Source of the DNA: Gemmataceae bacterium
Lineage (GTDB): Bacteria > Planctomycetota > Planctomycetia > Gemmatales > Gemmataceae
Reading direction: 5' to 3'
DNA length: 12,056 nt
Assembly: GCA_020847555.1 (NCBI GenBank)
Contig: JADLBT010000449.1
Coordinates: 1-12,056, forward strand
This document shows positions 1 through 7,627 of this stretch, in pieces. Position 1 is the stretch's first letter. Every line of letters begins with the position of its first letter. The translations under genes were made by a program, and so were the position numbers. The notes below the pieces were generated by a model. It had not been told where the DNA came from. It did no database searches and saw only the letters and a list, made by a program, of their open reading frames with translations.

Positions 1-95
1 ACTGGTCCCGGGCGCGCGGCGCGGCGCCACCCCGCCGGTGGGAGCGCCTTGCCGGCCGGCTCACGCCGCGCCGCTCGCCATTGATCCGGTAGCTC

Positions 96-1529
96 TTACT
101 TCTGCCCCACCGCCCCGAAGCAGTAGAGGTGGCCGGTGGTGCGCAGGTAAATGCGACCGTCGGCGAGCGCCGGAGTCGCGTAAACCGGCTCCTCGAAGTC
201 GCTCGACGACATCACCTCCCAGTCGCGTCCGGCCCGAACCACCGACAGGGTGCCGCTCACGCTCAGGAGGTAGATCTTGCCATCTCCCGCCACCGGGGAG
301 CTGTAGTAACTGCCGTCGCCCGGCAGGCGTCCGAACTTGAGCGGCTTGCCGTTGCGCGGGTCCAGGCAGGCGAGCAGACCGCCGTCCTTGACGGTGTAGA
401 CGAGCCCCCCGTGGAACAGGGGCGAGGCGCAGAATGGCACCTGGCGGGTGTTCGCCCACGCGACGTGGGAGGCCGTCACGTCCCCCTTGCCGCCCGGGTT
501 GATGGCGAGAACCGCGTTCCGGCCCTTCTGGAACAGTTCGCGGAAGCGGTCGTACTCGGCCCGGAGGACCGTCGCGTCGCGGTTGGTGTCCACCTGGGTG
601 AAGCGCTCGCCGAACGGATGGCCGATCAGCTCGTTGCGCTCCAGCCGGCCGTTGCCGTTTTTGTCCCGAGTCTTGACGGCGTCGTCGAACGACTCGACCG
701 CGATCGCCGCGCCGGGGTCGCCGCCAGCGGCCCAGCCGGACACGTACAGCCGGCCGTCCCCGACCGCCGGGGTGGCGCAGATGGTGCGGGCGATGCCGCG
801 GGCCGTCCACACCTCCTTGCCGGTCTGCAGGTCGTACCCGGCCACGCGCAGCGTGCCGGCCACCACCACCTGCTTCCGGTCGCCGCCGTCCCAGATCACC
901 GGCGTGCAGAACCCGCGCAGGAACTCCGATCGATCGGTCTTCCACACTGTCTTGCCGGTCCGCTTCTCGACGGCCAGGAGGAACGAGTCTTCGTCGTGGT
1001 CCTGGGAGAGGAGCACCCAGTCACCGACGAGGATGGGGGAGCTGCCGGCCCCGAAGTCGTTGTTGAACGGCCCCAGCGGCAGGTGCCACAGCAGCTTGCC
1101 AGCCGTGTCGTGACAGAACAGGCCGGCCGAGCCGAAGAAACTGACGACGCACTCGCGGTCGGCGGCCGGGGTGGGCTGGGCGCGGCTCCCGATCTTGTGG
1201 ACCTTCTCCAGCTCGCGGGCGGGCGCCTCCACCTCCCAGAGGATCTTGCCGTTGCGCCGGTCCAGGGCGAGCGTGACGAGCCGCTTCGCGCGGACAGCGG
1301 TCAGGTACACCCGGTCGCCGACGACGACGGGAGAGGAGTGCCCCGGCGGCAGGGCGGTTTTCCAGATCACGTTGGTGTTCGGCCCCAGCTCGGCGGGCAG
1401 TGGGGCGTCGTCGGCCGGCCGGCCGGACCCGCCCGGGCCGCGGAACTGGGGCCAGTCGGCGGCACGGACGCCGGCGCCAAGAGTGAGGAGGCCGAGTACG
1501 ACAGATCCGACCACATTGGCTCTTTTCAT
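96..1529 (-). CDS. Exported PQQ-like beta-propeller protein with two EF-hand-like loops
   Basis: A 477-residue protein. Residues 1-23 form a Sec-type signal (basic start, hydrophobic core, VRA-A cleavage-like site), followed by the DWPQFRGP motif typical of exported PQQ-like propellers of planctomycetes and relatives. Blade signatures of the type G-K-x-x-W recur at about residues 94, 144, 192 and 237, and later blades run to the C-terminus. Between blades, residues 289-300 (DKNGNGRLERNE) fit a canonical EF-hand calcium loop. Residues 314-325 (DTNRDATVLRAE) form a second loop with Ala where Gly is usual. No catalytic residues of PQQ dehydrogenases were recognised, so a binding or scaffold role is more likely than an enzyme; the true ligand is unknown. 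The start is supported by AAAGG just upstream on the minus strand. It lies 102 bases downstream of the Tat-protein gene and could share its transcript. The fold is confident, the function is not. Confidence 0.9.
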   Translation of the reverse strand: MKRANVVGSVVLGLLTLGAGVRAADWPQFRGPGGSGRPADDAPLPAELGPNTNVIWKTALPPGHSSPVVVGDRVYLTAVRAKRLVTLALDRRNGKILWEVEAPARELEKVHKIGSRAQPTPAADRECVVSFFGSAGLFCHDTAGKLLWHLPLGPFNNDFGAGSSPILVGDWVLLSQDHDEDSFLLAVEKRTGKTVWKTDRSEFLRGFCTPVIWDGGDRKQVVVAGTLRVAGYDLQTGKEVWTARGIARTICATPAVGDGRLYVSGWAAGGDPGAAIAVESFDDAVKTRDKNGNGRLERNELIGHPFGERFTQVDTNRDATVLRAEYDRFRELFQKGRNAVLAINPGGKGDVTASHVAWANTRQVPFCASPLFHGGLVYTVKDGGLLACLDPRNGKPLKFGRLPGDGSYYSSPVAGDGKIYLLSVSGTLSVVRAGRDWEVMSSSDFEEPVYATPALADGRIYLRTTGHLYCFGAVGQK

Positions 1530-1559
1530 GACCGCCTTTGTCGTTAATGATGGCGCGGG

Positions 1560-1621
1560 ACCAGCCCGGAGCGCCAGCGACGGGCGCCTGGAAGGGTCCG
1601 TCGCGGGCGCTCCGGGCTGGT
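1560..1621. repeat. Intergenic palindrome, family A, copy 1
   Basis: An inverted repeat with 15 perfectly paired outer bases (1560-1574 with 1607-1621, ACCAGCCCGGAGCGC and its complement). The stem continues inward to about 1585/1596 with one mismatch and one wobble, leaving a loop of roughly 10 bases. It begins 10 bases beyond the stop of the Tat-protein gene, so it could terminate that transcript, but no T-tract follows. The first 25 bases match copy 2 at 3026-3068 with three differences. It looks like a dispersed palindromic element rather than a simple terminator. Confidence 0.75.
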
Positions 1622-1631
1622 AAGAAACAAC

Positions 1632-2948
1632 CTACTTCCGCTCGCCGGTCGGGCCGAGGCCCTTCGTCTCGGGCGTGCCGGGGCGGAGCACCTGCCACGA
1701 TGCCCCCGTTTCGCGCATCGCGGTGAAGTCGTGCGGCTCGTAGGCAATCCGCAGATCCGGCGTGTCGAGCCGGGCGCCCGCCTGCGCCCGCGAACGCATG
1801 GCCGCTTCCACGATGCCGGTCGCCAGCAGGGTGCGCTCGACCGGGTACGGCGAGGCGCGATGGACGAAGTGGTGCTGGATCGCGTGGGTCAGCGCCATGA
1901 ACAGATTGCGGTTGCCCCACGGGCCGACGTAGAAGCGCGTCGCCCGAACGGCGGCCCCACCCGCTGGCCTGACTGCGAACGCCCAGCGCGTGCTGCTCCG
2001 ACCGACCTTCAGCACCGTCGCCCGGAACCCGTCCCGGTACGTCAGCAGGATGGCGTGCGGCTCGGCGTCGCCCTCGTTGGGAAACGGGCGGCGCAGGTCC
2101 GGCACGTTCTTGCCGAACTCCCCGGCCAGCGCCGCCCGGGCCAGGTCCGGGGACCACTGCCGCTCCTTCGCCGCCCGCCACAGCGTATCGCCGCGCAGGA
2201 ACTGGACGCTGCGCACGCCCGTCTCGCCGCCCTTGCGCGCCTCGACGAACGACTGCAGCACCTCCAGTCCGTGGAAGTCGTAAGACTCGACCCCGCCGCC
2301 GTGGATCGACACGGCCTCCTCCAGCGCGGCCCCGCGCTCCAGGTCGAGAGGCGGGATGCGCTGGGCGAGCGGGACCGAACTGCCGGCCATCAGCGGGATG
2401 CCGAGCTTGCGGGCGGTATCGTACATCGCGCGCGCCCAGTCCCAGCGGTACGACAGGTGCTTGTCGTTGAAGTACGGGACGAACCGGCGCGACCGGCGCA
2501 TCACCGCCACCGACTCATCGAAGAAGCGCTTGCGCGGGTACTCCACCTGCCCCAGCTGGTTCGTCGGGTAGTCGCCGTGCTCGCCAATCGCCAGGACGGC
2601 ATCGACGGCCAGTTCACGCCCGCCCACGCACAGCGCCTCGGCGATCGTTCGGAACAGCGGGATCTTGTACTGCTTCGCGACCTGCTCGGACATGTCGCCT
2701 TCCTTGACGCGCTGATCGGCGTAGAAGGAGACGACCTCGACCGACGGCTCGGTGCGCCTACCGTTGAAGAGATACGGCAGCAGGCAACTCTCCAGGATGT
2801 TGAAGGCGTGCGAGCGCCGGCGGAAGACGGTGTAGACGGCCGCCACGCGCGGACGGCGGCGCTCCTGGGCGGCGCTCACCAGTCCGGCGCCCGCCAGCGC
2901 GGCGCCCGCGGCCCCGAGGAAATGACGTCGCGACGAGGTGCTGTTCAT
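1632..2948 (-). CDS. Uncharacterised Tat-exported protein with GEHGDYP motif
   Basis: A 438-residue protein. The start at 2948 was chosen over an upstream ATG at 3029 because AAAGGAGG lies 6 bases before it and because the protein then begins with a clean twin-arginine signal: SRRHFLGAA at residues 6-14, an alanine/glycine-rich core, cleavage around residue 26. The mature protein opens with RVAAVYTVFRRRSHAFNIL at about 34-52. It contains G-E-H-G-D-Y-P (122-128), N-D-K-H-L-S-Y (161-167), M-A-G-S-S (187-191) and a histidine cluster at 359-363. I recall similar hypothetical proteins in planctomycetes and acidobacteria but know of no assigned function. The alternating hydrophobic strands in the N-terminal half could be a Rossmann-like alpha/beta domain. 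The conserved-looking His, Asp and Asn residues could bind metal or substrate; both ideas are inference. Tat export suggests the protein folds, perhaps around a cofactor, before secretion. Confidence 0.85.
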   Translation of the reverse strand: MNSTSSRRHFLGAAGAALAGAGLVSAAQERRRPRVAAVYTVFRRRSHAFNILESCLLPYLFNGRRTEPSVEVVSFYADQRVKEGDMSEQVAKQYKIPLFRTIAEALCVGGRELAVDAVLAIGEHGDYPTNQLGQVEYPRKRFFDESVAVMRRSRRFVPYFNDKHLSYRWDWARAMYDTARKLGIPLMAGSSVPLAQRIPPLDLERGAALEEAVSIHGGGVESYDFHGLEVLQSFVEARKGGETGVRSVQFLRGDTLWRAAKERQWSPDLARAALAGEFGKNVPDLRRPFPNEGDAEPHAILLTYRDGFRATVLKVGRSSTRWAFAVRPAGGAAVRATRFYVGPWGNRNLFMALTHAIQHHFVHRASPYPVERTLLATGIVEAAMRSRAQAGARLDTPDLRIAYEPHDFTAMRETGASWQVLRPGTPETKGLGPTGERK

Positions 2949-2954
2949 GAGAAC

Positions 2955-2962
2955 CCTCCTTT
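2955..2962 (-). promoter_or_regulatory. Strong Shine-Dalgarno that fixes the Tat-protein start
   Basis: Read on the minus strand this is AAAGGAGG, 6 bases before the ATG at 2948. It favours that codon over the ATG at 3029, which would put 27 residues without export-signal character in front of the twin-arginine motif. Confidence 0.8.
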
Positions 2963-2972
2963 GGACCGGGTG

Positions 2973-3001
2973 ATTGTACCCACCCCCCGGGAGCATGAAC
3001 A
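2973..3001 (-). promoter_or_regulatory. Possible sigma-70-like promoter for the Tat-protein gene
   Basis: On the minus strand TACAAT (2973-2978, five of six matches to the -10 consensus) is preceded at 17 bases by TGTTCA (2996-3001, a weak -35). Transcription would begin about 18 bases before the start codon, just upstream of the ribosome binding site. An AT-rich hexamer at this distance is notable in so GC-rich a region, but planctomycete promoters are poorly defined. Confidence 0.4.
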
Positions 3002-3025
3002 GCACCGGGGAGGGGTTTGTCCGTT

Positions 3026-3068
3026 CCACCAGCCCGCAGCGCCAGTAACGGGTGCTGCGGGCTGGTGG
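3026..3068. repeat. Intergenic palindrome, family A, copy 2
   Basis: A 15-bp perfect inverted repeat (CCACCAGCCCGCAGC at 3026-3040 with 3054-3068), extended inward by one wobble and two further pairs around a short loop. From 3029 it reads like copy 1 at 1560-1621, in the same orientation. One of the three differences (G to C in the left arm) is matched by the complementary change in the right arm, so pairing is kept. It lies upstream of the Tat-protein promoter and of the S55 promoter, so it is not a terminator for either gene. Confidence 0.75.
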
Positions 3069-3091
3069 CTGACGCTGCGCCCAACTTGCGG

Positions 3092-3121
3092 TTGTTTCAC
3101 TCCCGCGGTTGCCGGTATAGT
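3092..3121 (+). promoter_or_regulatory. Possible sigma-70-like promoter for the S55-propeller pair
   Basis: TTGTTT (3092-3097) and TATAGT (3116-3121, five of six -10 matches) are separated by 18 bases. Transcription would start near 3128 and give a leader of about 170 bases before the ATG at 3299. This AT-rich hexamer stands out in the region, but the -35 is weak and the assignment is tentative. Confidence 0.35.
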
Positions 3122-3298
3122 CTCCAATTCAGTGACGCCCACGCGGCCGGCACCTGAGTTCCACTCTCCCTGCCTCGCCCCTCCCCACCGGCCCGCCGGG
3201 GCTCGCCCCCCACTCCCGAGAGCCTCCCCGCTCTCGTGGCTTTGCCGCGGACAGGGACGTTCGCGCGTCCGACCCTCCCCTTCCCCCCGGAGGTTGGC

Positions 3299-5206
<1,908 letters not shown>

Positions 5207-5211
5207 CCTTT

Positions 5212-5331
5212 GAAAGGGGTCAGCGGTGAGGGGCCAGGAAAGCCCACGGGTCGCGCCCCGTGGGGCAAGTCCCCAGCGCTTCACCCACGGGGCGCGACCC
5301 GTGGGCTTTCCTCTGACCCCTGACCCCTTTC
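5212..5331. repeat. Long nested palindrome, family B, copy 1
   Basis: The core is a perfect 29-bp inverted repeat (5236-5264 with 5284-5312) around a 19-base spacer. Outer arms of 12 bp also pair perfectly (GAAAGGGGTCAG at 5212-5223 with 5320-5331), so almost the whole gap between the S55 and propeller genes can fold back on itself. The 73-base core from 5238 to 5310 aligns without gaps to 11765-11837. It lies between two genes on the same strand and ends a few bases before the propeller gene's likely ribosome binding site. It could act as a processing or attenuation structure, but could also be only a mobile palindromic element. Confidence 0.85.
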
Positions 5332-5350
5332 CCCCGAGGATCATCTGCTC

Positions 5351-7555
5351 ATGTTCCGAACCCTCCTCCGCGCCGTCCTGCTCGGCGCCGCCTGCCTGGG
5401 GCTCACCGCTCCCGCCGACGCCGCCAAGGTGAAGACGTGGCAGCACCACACCGCCGCCCACCACGACAAGGCCCGCTTCCGCCACGCCGTCATCAGCAAC
5501 GAGGGCACTCTGCGTCTGTCGCGCCAGCTCAGGCAACTCGCCAGCCTCGACGCGACCCATGTCTGGGACGTCGTCGAGGATCGGCACGGCAACCTGTTCG
5601 TCGCCACCGGGGACGAGGGAAAGCTCTACAAGGTGAGCCCCGACGGCAAGGCCACCGTCGCCTACACCAGCCCCGACTGCCAGATCCTGTGCCTGGCGCT
5701 GGCGTCCGACGGCACCGTCTACGCCGGCACCGGCCCGACCGGACTCGTCGTGTGCATCCCGCCTGAGGGCAAGACGAAGGTGCTCGCCCAGGATCTCGAC
5801 GCCTACGTCTGGTGCCTGGCGCTCGACGAGGAGACGCGGACCGTCTACGCCGGCACTGGCCCGAAGGGGCGCATCTACCAGGTGAGCGCGGACGGCAAGG
5901 CTTCCGTCTTCTACGCCACCCGGCAGGAACACATTCTCTGCCTGGCACGTGGGCCGGATAAGATGCTCTACGCCGGCACCGACAAGGGCGGGCTGGTCTA
6001 CCGGATCGACGCGCGCGGCAAGGGCTTCGTCCTGTACAACGCCCCGCAGGGAGAGGTGCGCACGCTGCTCGTGACCGAGCGCGGTGTCTACGCCGGCACG
6101 AGCACCCCGACCCGTCGCCAGGCGGGCGCGGGGAGTTCGGCGCCGGCCGGCGGCAGCTCCGTGCGCCCCGTCGGCGGCGCCTCCGCCGCGCGGATCCAGG
6201 GCGGCGGGAAGGGTGGGGAGAAGTCGAAGGTCGGGCCGGACACCGACAAGGGCGGAGGCAAAACCTCGTCGTCGAAGACGGGCGACGCCGAGGAGTCCTC
6301 GTCCGGCGCGGGGCAGTCCGGGGCAGCGGCTGCCCCGGAGCCAGCGTCCGGCGAGAACTCGCTCTATCGCATCGCCCCCGACGGGACGGTGCGCGAGTTG
6401 TTCCGCGAGAAGGCGATGGTTCTGTCCCTGGCCCGCCAGCGCGGGCGGCTACTGGTCGGCACCGGCATGCAGGGCCAGCTGTTCGAGATCGACGAGGCCA
6501 CGAAGGAGCGCATCGAGATCGCCCGCCTGGACCACGGCCAGATCCACTGCCTGTGCCGCCGCCGGGACGGGACCATCGTCCTGGGCACCGGCGACCCCGG
6601 CAAGCTCTACGTCCTCCAGGAGCGGTACGCCTCGAAGGGCACCGTCACGTCCGAGGTGCTCGACGCGAAGCTCATCAGTCGGTGGGGGGCGCTGGGATGG
6701 AAGGCGCGCACGCCGCCGGGGACGAAGGTGACCGTCGCGGTGCGCAGCGGCAACGTCGAGGAGCCGGACGACACCTGGAGCGACTGGTCGGTCGAGCAAA
6801 CCGACCCGGAACACGGCCGGGCCACCGCCCCGCCGGCCCGGTTCCTCCAGTACCGGCTCACCCTGGCGACCGACAACGCGAACGTCACGCCGGTCGTCAG
6901 TGCGGTGACCGTCCGCTACGTCACCACCAACCAGGCGCCGGAGGTGACGGCGGTCGAGGTGCCCGACCCGAACGCCGCCGTCCAGGACCGGCCCGGCAAG
7001 TTCAAGCTCAGGTGGTCGGCGGTCGATCCGAACGAGGACGAACTGACCTACAGCCTCCACATCCGCAAGGAGGGGTGGAAGAACTGGGTGTGCATCGAGG
7101 ACGAGCTGAGCAAGCGCGAGTACGAGTGGGACACCAGCGGCATCCCGTCCGGCACCTACCAGGTGAAAGTGGTCGCGAGCGATCGCAGGGAGAACGCCCC
7201 GGAGGACGTCCTGACGGCCGAGCGGGTCAGCGCGCCGTTCCCGGTGTCGCACACGCCGCCCGCGGTGACGGTGCGCGTGGTCGGGGTCGAGGGCGATCGA
7301 GCGGTGCTGGAGGCGACGGCGATCGATCCGCTGGTGCGCCTCACCGAGGCGTCGTTCGCCGTCAACGGCAAGAAGTGGGCGCCGGTCTTCCCGACCGACG
7401 GACTGTTCGACGGCAGGACGGAGACGTTCCGCTTCCGGACCGAGGCGCTGCGGCCGGGGACATACGTTCTGGTCCTGCGCGTGCGTGATGCGGCGGGCAA
7501 CATCGGCTCGGGGGACGTCGTCTTCGCGGTGGAGCCGCGCCAGGCCGGGCGCTGA
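5351..7555 (+). CDS. Exported seven-bladed beta-propeller with C-terminal beta-sandwich domains
   Basis: A 734-residue protein. Residues 1-24 form a Sec signal (ADA-A site). GAGGA about 10 bases before the ATG is the likely ribosome binding site. Residues 70-424 carry seven propeller repeats of the type Y-A-G-T-G-x-x-G-x-(I/V)-Y-x-(I/V)-x-x-x-G-K, starting near 81, 122, 164, 205, 245, 367 and 409. The fifth repeat is interrupted by a low-complexity Gly/Ser/Lys/Ala stretch at about 254-335. Cysteines recur in the strand before several repeats (114, 155, 197, 400, 402). Residues 435-525 look like a beta-sandwich with TWSDWS and ARFLQYRLTL motifs. Residues 528-635 are fibronectin-III-like (YEWDTSGIPSGTYQVKVVASD), and the C-terminus is Ig-like (VRDAAGNIGSGDVVF). 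No catalytic site was recognised, so a binding, scaffold or surface role is inferred. It follows the S55 gene, suggesting a partner or substrate relationship. Confidence 0.88.
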   Translation: MFRTLLRAVLLGAACLGLTAPADAAKVKTWQHHTAAHHDKARFRHAVISNEGTLRLSRQLRQLASLDATHVWDVVEDRHGNLFVATGDEGKLYKVSPDGKATVAYTSPDCQILCLALASDGTVYAGTGPTGLVVCIPPEGKTKVLAQDLDAYVWCLALDEETRTVYAGTGPKGRIYQVSADGKASVFYATRQEHILCLARGPDKMLYAGTDKGGLVYRIDARGKGFVLYNAPQGEVRTLLVTERGVYAGTSTPTRRQAGAGSSAPAGGSSVRPVGGASAARIQGGGKGGEKSKVGPDTDKGGGKTSSSKTGDAEESSSGAGQSGAAAAPEPASGENSLYRIAPDGTVRELFREKAMVLSLARQRGRLLVGTGMQGQLFEIDEATKERIEIARLDHGQIHCLCRRRDGTIVLGTGDPGKLYVLQERYASKGTVTSEVLDAKLISRWGALGWKARTPPGTKVTVAVRSGNVEEPDDTWSDWSVEQTDPEHGRATAPPARFLQYRLTLATDNANVTPVVSAVTVRYVTTNQAPEVTAVEVPDPNAAVQDRPGKFKLRWSAVDPNEDELTYSLHIRKEGWKNWVCIEDELSKREYEWDTSGIPSGTYQVKVVASDRRENAPEDVLTAERVSAPFPVSHTPPAVTVRVVGVEGDRAVLEATAIDPLVRLTEASFAVNGKKWAPVFPTDGLFDGRTETFRFRTEALRPGTYVLVLRVRDAAGNIGSGDVVFAVEPRQAGR

Positions 7556-7573
7556 TGCAGGATCAAGGAGGAG

Positions 7574-7610
7574 GGTGTGCAATGGGCTTTCCAAAAACCC
7601 ATTGCACACC
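7574..7610. terminator. Bidirectional terminator hairpin between convergent genes
   Basis: A perfect 13-bp inverted repeat (GGTGTGCAATGGG at 7574-7586 with 7598-7610) with an 11-base loop. It lies 18 bases beyond the propeller stop and 17 bases beyond the DsbD-like stop on the other strand. The only gene-free space between these convergent genes is this 72-base gap, so it is well placed to end both transcripts. No long T-tract follows on either side. It does not resemble palindrome families A or B. Confidence 0.65.
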
Positions 7611-7627
7611 ATCGCCTTGACCCTGCC

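Larger units (their letters stand above)
2949..3298. other. Divergent intergenic region (350 bases)
   Basis: This gap between the minus-strand Tat-protein gene and the plus-strand S55 gene holds a candidate promoter for each direction, palindrome family A copy 2 and ribosome binding sites at both edges. It also has a small hairpin with 7-bp arms (CGAGAGC at 3217-3223 with GCTCTCG at 3230-3236). That hairpin would sit in the 5' leader of the S55 gene if the promoter near 3116 is used. I see no further gene here. Confidence 0.6.

Noticed and set aside
23..48. GC-rich hairpin just beyond the PQQ-like gene
   Set aside because: Short interrupted arms (GGCGC with GCGCC, CACC with GGTG) in very GC-rich sequence, with no T-tract. 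It could be a terminator but is not above what chance would give. Nothing else was supported in bases 1-95.
129..1547. Long plus-strand open frame opposite the PQQ-like gene (472 codons)
   Set aside because: It mirrors the real gene's codon bias, has no recognisable domain or signal, and the minus-strand protein has clear motifs. Frames opposite other genes here (1731-3302, 4439-5932, 6449-7612, 8300-10195) were rejected for the same reason.
2949..3029. Upstream start extending the Tat-exported protein by 27 residues
   Set aside because: It would bury the twin-arginine signal, and it runs through the better ribosome binding site and the candidate -10 box.
3236..3298. In-frame upstream start extending the S55 protein by 21 residues
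   Set aside because: The extension lacks signal-peptide character and a ribosome binding site, while the ATG at 3299 has GGAGG 5 bases upstream and begins a clean Sec signal.
5236..5312. Reading the long palindrome as a CRISPR repeat, an attachment site or a simple intrinsic terminator
   Set aside because: There is no array of spaced repeats, no integrase or phage gene nearby, no T-tract, and the second copy lies upstream of genes rather than after one.
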